A program made the translations under genes and the position numbers. The notes under the pieces were generated by a model, which was not told the DNA's origin, ran no database searches, and saw only the letters and a program-made list of their open reading frames with translations. From assembly GCF_000764205.1 (NCBI RefSeq), contig NZ_JQDZ01000068.1:186001-250000 (forward strand): a stretch of 64,000 nt of DNA, in the 5' to 3' direction. Shown one piece after another: positions 48,830 through 57,491 of the stretch (within the stretch, counting starts at the first letter, position 1; the number at the start of each line of letters is the position of its first letter). The DNA comes from Thalassotalea sp. ND16A (lineage in GTDB: Bacteria > Pseudomonadota > Gammaproteobacteria > Enterobacterales > Alteromonadaceae).

Positions 48830-49519
48830 TTATTCAGTCTGATTCATCCGTTCTTCAAGTCGCATACGAACCAAACGACCCCACGCTTTACCTAATCTTC
48901 TAATTTCAGCAACATTAGTAACCCTATTCGACTCAAATATGATACCACTTTGTTCTGCCGCTCGACGATCGGCAACACGTAAGAAAATCGATTCGGTGAG
49001 AGAGTCACGTAATTCTAATACTAAGGTTGCCGCACCAATTTCTCTTAAGTAAATAGAATTTCTGCCAGCCCGTTCCGGTGGTACATATGAAACCACATCC
49101 AATAACCCAACATTGACCAGTAGCACATCAAAACCCGATTCTTCGGTTATGGTAAAATGCTCACTTTCGGCCAATTCACCTAGAAAAGCTTCTCGAATAA
49201 CGCGTTTAAAGTCTGCTTTGTTTTTCGCGGTTAAACTGTATCCTTTGCCCGAATTATGGACTCGTCGGTTCCTGTCCTGAACATCTTCTCGGTAGGCAAC
49301 ACCAATGCCTTTCAGGTGAATTTTACTATAACCGGCCAAGCTCGCACCTGGTTTAGCCCAGGCTTTACTGACTGAGGTGTTTTTTACCTCATGTAGGCCA
49401 TCATAAGTGATATCGGCCTCTGGACTAAGATCAATCATCGGCGGCGCCGAAGAGCATCCAGCAACAATAAAACTAACCATGAACAATATAAAAAAATTAT
49501 GTTTTATAAATAATGTCAT
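48830..49519 (-). CDS. DUF3313-family lipoprotein
   Basis: 229 residues. A lipoprotein signal (FILFMVSFIVAGCSSAPP, Cys about residue 22) precedes a DUF3313 domain with YSKIHLKGIGVAYREDV, then ELRDSLTESIFLRVADRRAAE and a C-terminal basic helix (LVRMRLEERM). DUF3313 proteins are envelope lipoproteins of unknown role. Convergent with the preceding lipoprotein gene and not in an operon. Confidence 0.85.
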   Translation of the reverse strand: MTLFIKHNFFILFMVSFIVAGCSSAPPMIDLSPEADITYDGLHEVKNTSVSKAWAKPGASLAGYSKIHLKGIGVAYREDVQDRNRRVHNSGKGYSLTAKNKADFKRVIREAFLGELAESEHFTITEESGFDVLLVNVGLLDVVSYVPPERAGRNSIYLREIGAATLVLELRDSLTESIFLRVADRRAAEQSGIIFESNRVTNVAEIRRLGKAWGRLVRMRLEERMNQTE

Positions 49520-50123
49520 TGATTATTACCTTTTAAATGGTGAATTTTAAGCCTGGCATCTACGGTTTTCTTGCACTTATAGCTCAGAGTATAAGTAATA
49601 TTAACGCCTTATCCAGTTTAATCGAACCATGACGTTTCAAAAAAACGCTTATTATATAGATAACAGCAATCCCAAATGTAGCCAATTTACCTTGCGTTTC
49701 TCACTTATCAGTGCTTTATTTCCGGTATGTGAACATTGAGGATAATAGAGATAATACGCTCTATCTCCAATTTCATAGTGGTAGTTTAGGTTCGCTATAT
49801 GGCAAACAAATAAGACAGCAAACTGACACTGACTTTAAATGAACTTAGGAGCTAAAATTTGGATCCCTCGTCTCAGATTAGTTCGCTTTCATCGTTGTTT
49901 TAATAACTTTCACCGATAACCGCTTTTGCTTCTGCTTGCTTTAATTTAGCCTTAGTTTAATTATCTAAGTCGCAATTCCTACTACTCCAAAAATGAAGGT
50001 AACGAGTTATTTTCTGAGTTTTTTCCGTTCAGTGCTATCAAGCAATAAGAGAATTGGATAAGCTATGCACCGATAATTTTTGATTTAACTTTGTGACAAG
50101 TTCAAAGTGGTAAAACACCTGGT
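49520..50123. other. 604-bp intergenic region
   Basis: Upstream of both the DUF3313 gene and the sensor kinase. I find no ORF, tRNA or strong palindrome. It must carry the promoters of both flanking genes, but no consensus could be assigned with confidence. Confidence 0.4.
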
Positions 50124-51263
50124 ATGGAAAGAATGGCAGAAACAACAGAAAAAACAATTTTCATGAAGAATATCGCCTTATTACTAGTCTCAATTTGGCT
50201 AGGGTTGGCTTTTTATGCCTTGTTATCCCAAATTTCAAACTGGCTCACCAGTCATCATTTCGAAATGAGTTTTTTCTCACATTTGGAATTTTTCACTATT
50301 AGAGTCTGGTTACCCTGGGTGGTATTAACCCCGGTCGCATTAAAGTTAGCAACACAGTTTCCGGTGATGCCTAAAAATTGGTTGAAAGCACTGCTGTTAC
50401 ACGCATTTTTCTTACTGTCGTTATCGATAATTGCTGGCCTACTGATCAGTTTTCACTATCATTTTTTTGAAGATATGGCGCCGGGTATGGAAACCTATCA
50501 GCCTTGGCAACATATAGGTCACTTTCTGTTTGGCGACAATTTGTTTTTATTTAACACCATAATTTACACCATATTGGTGACCTATATGAATATTAAACAT
50601 TTTGCTCAAATTGCCCAGCAAAAAGCACTAATCGCCAGCCAATTAAACCATCAACTGATCGAGTCACAATTACAAACGCTGAAGATGCAAATTAACCCGC
50701 ATTTTTTATTCAATACCTTAAACGTGATATCCGTGTTAGTGATGAAATCAGAAAAAGATAAAGCCACCGACATGATTAACCTGCTAAGTAGTTTCTTTCG
50801 AAATTCTCTCGATGAAAAAGATCAACAATGGATCCCGTTACAAAAAGAACTGCAACATGTAGAACAGTACCTGGCGATTGAGCAGGTTCGGTTCGGAGAT
50901 AAAATCAGCATTGTCAAAAATTATGATAATGCCGCCATGTCGATTCCCGTGCCGTCTATGTTGTTACAGCCTTTAATCGAAAATGCGATGCAGCATGGGC
51001 TCGAACAGATAGAAGGTAAAGGCCAACTCTCCATTACTTGTGCTATTGAGAATGAATATTTATTTATTATCATAAGCGACGATGGTGCCGGCTGTGATCT
51101 TAATGATAATAACTTCAAACAAGGCATAGGTTTGAGTAATGTTAAATCCAGACTGCAACAGTTATACGGTACTCAACATCAATTTAAAATAAACAGTAAC
51201 GAGTTTGGCGGCATCACCGTGTCGTTAAAACTGGCGATTAACATTGAAGAGGAAAAGCAATGA
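50124..51263 (+). CDS. Sensor histidine kinase, LytS/YehU type
   Basis: 379 residues. Four hydrophobic helices (about residues 17-36, 58-75, 85-108 and 140-160) form the sensor region. A His_kinase domain follows with the phospho-acceptor motif MQINPHFLFNTLNVIS (about 188-203), and a HATPase domain has LLQPLIENAMQHGLE and IISDDGAGCD. There is no periplasmic sensor or HAMP domain. It overlaps its response regulator by 4 nt (ATGA). The signal is unknown. Confidence 0.93.
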   Translation: MERMAETTEKTIFMKNIALLLVSIWLGLAFYALLSQISNWLTSHHFEMSFFSHLEFFTIRVWLPWVVLTPVALKLATQFPVMPKNWLKALLLHAFFLLSLSIIAGLLISFHYHFFEDMAPGMETYQPWQHIGHFLFGDNLFLFNTIIYTILVTYMNIKHFAQIAQQKALIASQLNHQLIESQLQTLKMQINPHFLFNTLNVISVLVMKSEKDKATDMINLLSSFFRNSLDEKDQQWIPLQKELQHVEQYLAIEQVRFGDKISIVKNYDNAAMSIPVPSMLLQPLIENAMQHGLEQIEGKGQLSITCAIENEYLFIIISDDGAGCDLNDNNFKQGIGLSNVKSRLQQLYGTQHQFKINSNEFGGITVSLKLAINIEEEKQ

Positions 51264-52063
51264 CTATAAGGGTATTGATTGTTGATGATGAACCCTTGGC
51301 CAGGGAAGGGGTGGCGCTGAGACTGGAGCAAGAAAATGACATTGACATTATTGGCGAATGTGCCAATGGTAGTGATGCCATTCGGACCATACTGTCATTA
51401 AAACCAGACTTAGTGTTTCTTGATATCAAAATGCCGAAAGTGAACGGTTTTGACGTAGTGAACGCGGTAGGTGTTGAACATATGCCGCCGGTGATATTTT
51501 TAACCGCCTATGATGAATATGCGGTTGACGCTTTTAATACTCATGCCATCGATTATTTGCTTAAACCTATTGATAATGCGCGCTTTAAAGAGAGTTTGAA
51601 TCACGCCCGTGAGCAAATTTTGAAAAACTCCATTTCAAAACGCAGTGAACAACTTACCGAGCTATTATCACAAACCCAACGACTGAGTACGGTAAGTACA
51701 GCCACACAACCGATATCTGCAGGTAAGCAGAATGAGCGTTTAGTCATTCGCTCCAATGGCCACGTATATTTACTTGAATCGGATGATATTTATTGGATTG
51801 AAGCGGAAGGGGATTATGTCAGTGTGCATACGCCGCAAAAATCACACCTGGTACGGGAAACGATGAAAAACATGGAATCTCGTTTACATGATCAGGGGTT
51901 CCAGCGTGTTCATCGCTCTTGTATTGTAAATTTAACCTATGTCAGAGAGTTGATCAGTTTGGATAGCGGTGATTATCAAATCATTTTACGGGACAATACT
52001 TGTGTGAAATTAAGTCGAAACTACCGTGACATCTTATATCAACGGCTCAATGCTACTCCTTAA
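51260..52063 (+). CDS. LytTR-family response regulator
   Basis: 267 residues. Receiver domain (about 1-118) with acidic pair VDDEPLAR, phospho-Asp in LVFLDIKMPKVNG and the Lys in DYLLKPID. After a linker comes a LytTR DNA-binding domain (about 155-265; RLVIRSNGHVYLLESDDIYW and RVHRSCIVNLTYV). Pairs with the overlapping kinase. LytTR proteins bind two direct repeats upstream of few targets, so the nearby phosphatase and ABC genes are candidates only by proximity. Confidence 0.95.
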   Translation: MTIRVLIVDDEPLAREGVALRLEQENDIDIIGECANGSDAIRTILSLKPDLVFLDIKMPKVNGFDVVNAVGVEHMPPVIFLTAYDEYAVDAFNTHAIDYLLKPIDNARFKESLNHAREQILKNSISKRSEQLTELLSQTQRLSTVSTATQPISAGKQNERLVIRSNGHVYLLESDDIYWIEAEGDYVSVHTPQKSHLVRETMKNMESRLHDQGFQRVHRSCIVNLTYVRELISLDSGDYQIILRDNTCVKLSRNYRDILYQRLNATP

Positions 52064-52123
52064 CCAGTACTAAATAGTATTAATTAGTACTGGCACTTAA
52101 CTTAAATAACAGATGAGGTTCAA

Positions 52124-52666
52124 ATGATCACGCTTTTAGAGGTAGCTCTTATATTCACCATTTTGTTTTGTGCCACTAGCTACAGTCACCCGCTTGAGAG
52201 TAACCCGCAAGCGAAAGTCGCTACGTCACTAAATACCATTAAGAATTTCAGCAGGATTTCAACAACACTGGCCAGCTCGGGTATGCCAACCAATAGCGAG
52301 CTGATATTGGTCAAAGAAAGCGGCTATCAACACATTATCAGCCTTATCCCGGGCAACTTTAGTGAAGAGCAACAACAGATCAGCGCTCTGGGTATGTCGT
52401 TTGCACAAATCGCCGTTGATTGGCATCAGCCAACTCTGGCCGACTTTAAACAGTTTGTTCAATTAATGGATGGCTACCAAAACGATAAAGTATTAGTCCA
52501 TTGCCGTTTGAATTACCGGGCCTCTGCGTTTGCTTATCTTTATCAAACAACACAACTGAATGTCGATGAAATCACTGCGAAACAACAAATGAATTCTATC
52601 TGGCAACCCGAGGGCGTGTGGCTGGACTACATCAACATGATCGAGCACCACTACCAAAGTCAATAA
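52124..52666 (+). CDS. Exported protein-tyrosine-phosphatase-like protein
   Basis: 180 residues with an N-terminal signal peptide (about 1-21, LEVALIFTILFCATSYS). The rest resembles a DSP-type phosphatase fold: RISTTLASSGMPTNSEL at the start and the phosphate loop VLVHCRLNYRASAF. The loop places Arg five rather than six residues after Cys, so it departs from the canonical CX5R; related bacterial proteins share this form. Activity is therefore uncertain. 60 nt after the response regulator, possibly the same transcript. Confidence 0.78.
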   Translation: MITLLEVALIFTILFCATSYSHPLESNPQAKVATSLNTIKNFSRISTTLASSGMPTNSELILVKESGYQHIISLIPGNFSEEQQQISALGMSFAQIAVDWHQPTLADFKQFVQLMDGYQNDKVLVHCRLNYRASAFAYLYQTTQLNVDEITAKQQMNSIWQPEGVWLDYINMIEHHYQSQ

Positions 52667-52692
52667 TAACCAATATTTAATCAAGCTGGTAT
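52666..52692. repeat. Degenerate ATACCAA-type inverted repeat between convergent genes
   Basis: ATAACCA ... TGGTAT with TTTAATCAA inside; overlaps the phosphatase stop and ends 4 nt before the TetR gene stop. Confidence 0.45.
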
Positions 52693-52696
52693 TAGA

Positions 52697-53242
52697 TCAC
52701 AACAGTTTATCTAATATTGAGATACACTTTTGTGGCATAGAGAAATCCTTATTCACATAAGCAATGGTAATAGCACCTTCTTTCAACACGCAGATAGTGT
52801 CGAGGAGCTCGGGGCTCGGATTAGACAGGTGTTTACTGATCAATGCTCGTACTTGCCGTTTATGATATTGGCAGTATTGTGAAACATCACTGCAAGGGTC
52901 GCTAAATTCCGACGATGTATTGATAAAGAAGCATCCGCGAAAGTTACCTAATTCAGCTGCAGAATCGGTAAACCAGGCAGATAAGCCATGAAATAGCCGT
53001 GCAATGACCTCTTTATCGGTGCTGGCCTCATTTAGATTCATCTCTAGCCATGTCATAAATTTGTCATTGCGTTGTTTAAGTGCGGCTAAAACTAGCGCTT
53101 GCTTGCTATCAAAATGGTTGTATAGTGTTTTTTTCGCGATCCCGGACACTTTCAGTAGTTCATTAATGCCAACTGAATTGACTCCCTTTTCATAGAATAG
53201 CTGTAATGCGGTATCGACCAATATCTGACGTTTTCTGCTCAA
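52697..53242 (-). CDS. TetR-family repressor
   Basis: About 181 residues. The helix-turn-helix is near the N-terminus: KRQILVDTALQLFYEKGV, then GINELLKVSGIAKKTLYNHF. The C-terminal ligand domain is of the TetR_C type with FRGCFFINTSSEF. The TTG at 53242 follows GGAGG at a good distance and is chosen over a TTG 12 codons upstream whose added residues are not part of the fold. It almost certainly represses itself and the divergent HPP gene through the two palindromes at 53281-53325. Confidence 0.9.
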   Translation of the reverse strand: MSRKRQILVDTALQLFYEKGVNSVGINELLKVSGIAKKTLYNHFDSKQALVLAALKQRNDKFMTWLEMNLNEASTDKEVIARLFHGLSAWFTDSAAELGNFRGCFFINTSSEFSDPCSDVSQYCQYHKRQVRALISKHLSNPSPELLDTICVLKEGAITIAYVNKDFSMPQKCISILDKLL

Positions 53243-53280
53243 ATTATTATTCCTCCATCCACGAATACATATTGACAACA

Positions 53281-53325
53281 GTAGACAGTATTGTCTACTG
53301 TTTATCGGTAGACAAAACGGTCTAC
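53281..53325. promoter_or_regulatory. Double TetR operator
   Basis: Two copies of GTAGAC-N6-GTCTAC: GTAGACAGTATTGTCTAC (53281-53298) and GTAGACAAAACGGTCTAC (53308-53325), centres 27 bp apart, between the divergent TetR and HPP genes. Perfect arms and position make this a strong operator prediction. Confidence 0.88.
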
Positions 53326-53342
53326 TTTGTTGCAGGTTATAT

Positions 53343-53813
53343 ATGAATAAATTTTATTTAGCACTCTTCGCTGGTTTTGGCGCATCGCTTGCCATTGGTG
53401 TGTTGTCTTACTTTGATGCAGAACTTTCCACTATCTCGTTATTAATGGCGCCGTTTGGTGCAACAACAGTGTTGGTCTTTGGTCTGCCGGATAGTCCTTT
53501 GGCACAGCCCAAAAATGTGATATTAGGGCATCTGATCACGGCATTTATCGGAATTTTCTTTGTCGAATTCTTTGGTGTTACGCCAGTTACTCTTGCGCTA
53601 GCGACAGGCGTAGCGGTTAGTGCCATGATGATAACGAAAACAACGCATCCGCCAGCAGGAGCCAACCCTATTTTAATCATGCTAACAGGCCAAAGTTGGA
53701 TCTTTTTGATTACGCCGGTTTTATTAGGCGCTGTGGTCATTGTTTTGCTGGGCAAAATTATGAAAAAGTTGCAGAACAGGTTCACAGCAAAGGCCGCACA
53801 GACAAATACGTAA
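53343..53813 (+). CDS. HPP-family integral membrane protein
   Basis: 156 residues with four hydrophobic helices. The family motif KTTHPPAGANPILIML is present (HPP at about residue 102). HPP proteins are linked to nitrite transport in plastids, and bacterial roles are unclear. The start is 18 nt after the second operator half, so the TetR protein would block its promoter. No partner gene follows. Confidence 0.9.
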   Translation: MNKFYLALFAGFGASLAIGVLSYFDAELSTISLLMAPFGATTVLVFGLPDSPLAQPKNVILGHLITAFIGIFFVEFFGVTPVTLALATGVAVSAMMITKTTHPPAGANPILIMLTGQSWIFLITPVLLGAVVIVLLGKIMKKLQNRFTAKAAQTNT

Positions 53814-54029
53814 AAGGGCTATCGATGGGTATATATAGAGTAGTTTGGTTTGCCTTCATCATTTCTCTCCTCTCTATCGTTTAAAAGTACAGTAGGTAGC
53901 ACTGAATGATAAGGAGATAACACAGAGAATAAAAGTAGGTACAATCCAGTAAGCTAGCTACAGCAAGGTCTAATTTATTGAATAATAACGATATGTATAT
54001 TTTGAGGATTACAATAGGCGTTGATGATA

Positions 54030-54374
54030 TTATGCTTTTTCGCAGTCGATCTCTGCTTGAAGTTTTTCTAACTCATCCAATATTTGAATAAATTTATGGC
54101 CAAATTTTGTGACTCGATATTCGACTCTCGGCGGAATTTCATTGTAGGTTTTTCTCTCAAGAATACCAAACTCAATATTTCGTTTTAAACAAGTATTTAA
54201 AACTTTAGTGGTTAACCCTTCCACATTTCTCACCATTTCTCCTGGCCGACGAATATCATTATGAAGTAAGTTATAAACGGTCAGTGACCATTTGCAACCA
54301 ACAATGGTTTCCACCATGCGTGCTGATTTCTCTGGTGCAGACTTTCGTGGAAATTTAATTGTCTTATTATTCAT
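54030..54374 (-). CDS. HxlR-family transcriptional regulator
   Basis: 114 residues from the ATG at 54374, which has GAGGT upstream; a longer frame to 54401 would cover the operator-like repeat. Winged helix with the HxlR pattern: IVGCKWSLTVYNLLHND, RRPGEMVRNVEGLTTKVLN and RVEYRVTKFGHKF. Such proteins often sense aldehydes or quinones through Cys residues. Divergent from the cupin gene, with an inverted repeat between, so likely autoregulated and controlling the cupin protein. Confidence 0.9.
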   Translation of the reverse strand: MNNKTIKFPRKSAPEKSARMVETIVGCKWSLTVYNLLHNDIRRPGEMVRNVEGLTTKVLNTCLKRNIEFGILERKTYNEIPPRVEYRVTKFGHKFIQILDELEKLQAEIDCEKA

Positions 54375-54394
54375 AAAGATGTACCTCAAAGTAC

Positions 54395-54424
54395 TTACCA
54401 AACCATTTTGTGCGTACTTGGTAA
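54395..54424. promoter_or_regulatory. Inverted repeat TTACCAA-N16-TTGGTAA, candidate HxlR operator
   Basis: Perfect 7-bp arms at 54395-54401 and 54418-54424, with GTACTT next to each arm as a direct repeat. Located between the divergent HxlR and cupin genes. Confidence 0.6.
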
Positions 54425-54512
54425 AGGATTCATTTAACGGTATTATTACGCCAATAGTAGCAATTGTTATGTAGTCTTGTTGTTAAGATATCAAGCGTAT
54501 AAAGGGAAATAA

Positions 54513-55157
54513 ATGTTGAATATGAATTTTGCGGAAAAAGTGATCATTGAAACACACCAGCATCCCTGGATAGCCAGTCCTCATTCCGGTGTCTGGCGTA
54601 AACCCTTAGCCAGAGAGGACGCTGAAAGAGGTCATGCAACCAGCTTGGTCAAGTTTGACCCCGGTGCTAGCTTTAACGAGCATGATCATCCTTTAGGTGA
54701 AGAGATATTTGTTTTGTCGGGGACCTTTTCTGATCACACGGGTGATTATCATGCGGGCAGCTATTTTCGCAATCCTGAAGGGTTCAGGCATGCGCCTTTT
54801 AGTAAAGATGGCTGTGTTCTATTGGTAAAATTGCACCAGTTTCAAGCCGGTGATAACGAACATGTGATTATTGATACGCAAAAAACAACTTGGTCACCGG
54901 GAGTGGGAGGGTTATCTGTTATGCCGCTGCACAACTATAAAGGTGAATCTACCGCTTTGGTTAAATGGCCAAAAGGCGAGCGTTTTCAACCACACCGTCA
55001 TTTTGGCGGTGAAGAAATATTTGTTATACAAGGTGAGTTTATTGATGAATATGGCCGTTATCCGCAAGGAACCTGGATCCGTAGTCCTCATTTCAGTGAG
55101 CATTTCCCCTATGTCGAGCAGGAAACGATCATCTTGGTCAAAGTTGGGCACTTATAG
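54513..55157 (+). CDS. Double-cupin protein, ChrR-like
   Basis: 214 residues with two cupin domains (about 30-105 and 140-205). The first has FNEHDHPLGEEIFVLSG and the second FQPHRHFGGEEIFVIQGEF, each holding the HxH-x3-4-E metal set of cupin motif 1. The anti-sigma factor ChrR uses such a cupin, but no ASD zinc domain is present, so this is a stand-alone metal-binding cupin, perhaps an oxygenase or isomerase. Probably regulated by the divergent HxlR protein. Confidence 0.85.
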   Translation: MLNMNFAEKVIIETHQHPWIASPHSGVWRKPLAREDAERGHATSLVKFDPGASFNEHDHPLGEEIFVLSGTFSDHTGDYHAGSYFRNPEGFRHAPFSKDGCVLLVKLHQFQAGDNEHVIIDTQKTTWSPGVGGLSVMPLHNYKGESTALVKWPKGERFQPHRHFGGEEIFVIQGEFIDEYGRYPQGTWIRSPHFSEHFPYVEQETIILVKVGHL

Positions 55158-55378
55158 AAGAAGGCAACCGAGCAGCTCTGATCTACTCTCACTAAGCTGA
55201 AGAGCGCCTTGCTTACTTTTATCAAGGAAAGTTTTTCATCGACGAATGTTGCTGCTCATCCACATCAAACTGAAGTTCACCGATTGGCCCTGAAAAACAA
55301 ATAAAACACCGTTAAAGTTCTGTTATCTCTAAAGTAACGGAATTACCGCCATGATAAGTGCTGGTATAACGGTGACCA

Positions 55379-56638
55379 ATGCAAACTATTCTTGAATCAC
55401 AACACGATGACAATAAGTCAAAAAAAACTTACTTCATTATTGCTATCGCGATTGTCATAGCGTTTTCTTTACTGGCATTTAATTCTTGGTCAAGCAAGGA
55501 TAAAAACAGTGCCGAACTCATCCTCGATGGCTTACTTATCGCTACCGTTAAATCTGGCAACCTGATCCAAGACGTGAGGGCACCCGGGAATCTTATTGCC
55601 AAAAATAGGCAGTGGTTATCGGCTCGGGTCAGTGCAAAAGTCACAAAACGGTTACTTGAGCCGGGTGCGATTGTGACTCCAGACAGTATAATTTTGCAAT
55701 TATCCTCACCAGAATTAACGCAACGATACAAACGCGTGAAAATCGACCATAAAGTTGCGCAAGCCCAGCTTGAGGCATTGCAAGAGACGCAATTAGCACA
55801 ACGACATCAAAAACAAGCAGATGTAAAGTTACTGGAAGTTGAAAACCTGCAAGCGGTAGAAGATGCCGCAGTAAAAAAACAACTGCGAGCCGACAAAATA
55901 ATCCCGTTATACCAATACAGTGAAGCGGTATTACGGGAAAAAAAATTAACTCTGCAACTTGAAATTGCTCGCTTTGAATTACAACAATTACCCCGATTAC
56001 AGGCGAGTTTACTCAATGTCGAGCAAGCCAAAGTAGAGCAACAATTACTGCAAGTCACTCTGCTTAGCGAACAAGTAGAAAAACTTAATGTTCGTGCGCA
56101 AATTCATGGTGTATTGCAGAGCATTGCTGTTGAAGAAGGACAAGAGGTAGCTCAGGGAGTGACGTTGGCGCGGGTAGCAGATCAAAATAGCTTAAAAGCC
56201 GAGTTGCGCATCCAGGAAAGCCAGGCAAAAGATGTTCAAATAGGTCAAACGGTAGAAATAGATACCCGCCGCAGCAAAATAAGCGGCATAGTTTCCCGCA
56301 TAGACCCTGCTGTGGTGAACGGTACGGTCACCATTGATGTGGAGTTGCCAGAACAGTTACCGAGTGAAGCACGTCCAGACTTAAGGGTGAATGGAATTGT
56401 CGAAATTAAACGCCTGGAAAACGTGTTAGTGCTGGATAAACCAGCCCATTGGCAAAACGCCAAAACCGCCTATTTATTCAAACTCAGCAATGACTCACAC
56501 GCCATTAGAACCAAGGTAGACATTGGCGCCAGCTCTACCACTGCACTGCAGTTACTTAATGGTTTAAGCGCAGGAGATCAGGTGATTTTATCTGATACCT
56601 CGCAAGTTCAGCAATATCCATCGCTAACACTCAATTAA
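55379..56638 (+). CDS. Periplasmic adaptor (membrane fusion) protein of an ABC exporter
   Basis: 419 residues, HlyD/MacA-like. One N-terminal membrane helix (about 19-37) is followed by a lipoyl/barrel half (NLIQDVRAPGNLIAKNRQWL), a long helical hairpin (about 110-225, Gln/Glu/Leu-rich) and the returning half (LNVRAQIHGVLQSIAVEEGQ). A beta-barrel domain completes it. First gene of an operon with the ATPase and permease below; it should link the permease to an outer-membrane channel. No TolC-like gene is near. Confidence 0.9.
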   Translation: MQTILESQHDDNKSKKTYFIIAIAIVIAFSLLAFNSWSSKDKNSAELILDGLLIATVKSGNLIQDVRAPGNLIAKNRQWLSARVSAKVTKRLLEPGAIVTPDSIILQLSSPELTQRYKRVKIDHKVAQAQLEALQETQLAQRHQKQADVKLLEVENLQAVEDAAVKKQLRADKIIPLYQYSEAVLREKKLTLQLEIARFELQQLPRLQASLLNVEQAKVEQQLLQVTLLSEQVEKLNVRAQIHGVLQSIAVEEGQEVAQGVTLARVADQNSLKAELRIQESQAKDVQIGQTVEIDTRRSKISGIVSRIDPAVVNGTVTIDVELPEQLPSEARPDLRVNGIVEIKRLENVLVLDKPAHWQNAKTAYLFKLSNDSHAIRTKVDIGASSTTALQLLNGLSAGDQVILSDTSQVQQYPSLTLN

Positions 56639-56708
56639 CACATTCAATAACGAAAACAATAATTAAAACAACAGACAACAAGATAACTCAAATTTAGGTA
56701 AGCAACTA

Positions 56709-57491
56709 ATGACTGATTCAAAAGCACTGATCAATATTACTAACCTTAGCAAGGTATACCGCACTGATGGCAGCCAAACCCATGCCTTAAGAGACATCGA
56801 CTTAACCATATTTAAAGGCGATTATGTCACCATACAAGGGCCATCTGGCGGAGGAAAATCAACCTTGTTATCGATCATTGGTTTATTGGATAAAGCCAGT
56901 AGCGGTGATTATCAAATCAGTGACGTCTCGGTGGCAAAACTCTCCGCAGCGCAAATGGCGAAAGTCAGAAATAGAGAGATAGGCTTTATTTTTCAAGATT
57001 TCAACTTGATTGGTGACATGACGGTTAGCCAAAATGTCGAATTACCGCTGATTTATCGGGGTGTCAGTAAAGCGATAAGAAAAGAAAAAGTTGCGCAAGT
57101 TCTAAAAAGAGTAAATATGAGCGAACGAGCCCGACATTTACCGAATCAATTATCGGGCGGGCAGCAACAACGTGTTGCCGTTGCGCGAGCGTTAGTGGGC
57201 AGTCCAACATTACTGTTGGCAGATGAACCCACCGGTAACTTAGACTCAGTCAATGGTGATTCAGTGATGCAGTTGTTAACTGAACTGAACGAGCAGGGCG
57301 TAACCATTTGCATGGTGACTCATGATAGTCGCTATGCCCACTTTGCCAAGCGAACCGTTAACTTGTTTGATGGTGAAGTGATCAGCAATAGTATTAACAT
57401 TGAACCGCATAGCTCTGAACAGCAAAGCAGAGAGCCGAACCCGCAAAATATTGCGGAACTTATGCCAAGTAAAATTCAGGCAGGGGCATGA
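56709..57491 (+). CDS. ABC transporter ATP-binding protein (MacB/LolD type)
   Basis: 260 residues. Walker A GPSGGGKSTLL (about 45-55), Q-loop GFIFQDFNLIGDMT, signature NQLSGGQQQRVAVARALVG, Walker B LLLADEPTGNLD and the H-loop MVTHD. The FtsE/LolD/MacB subfamily is indicated by the ADEPTGNLD sequence and length. An extra C-terminal tail of about 35 residues is present. The permease start overlaps its stop by 4 nt (ATGA). Confidence 0.95.
   Translation: MTDSKALINITNLSKVYRTDGSQTHALRDIDLTIFKGDYVTIQGPSGGGKSTLLSIIGLLDKASSGDYQISDVSVAKLSAAQMAKVRNREIGFIFQDFNLIGDMTVSQNVELPLIYRGVSKAIRKEKVAQVLKRVNMSERARHLPNQLSGGQQQRVAVARALVGSPTLLLADEPTGNLDSVNGDSVMQLLTELNEQGVTICMVTHDSRYAHFAKRTVNLFDGEVISNSINIEPHSSEQQSREPNPQNIAELMPSKIQAGA

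Noticed and set aside
48658-48903. 81-aa ORF after the 47933 lipoprotein gene
   Set aside because: It overlaps the DUF3313 gene on the other strand, has no recognised domain and no clear ribosome site.
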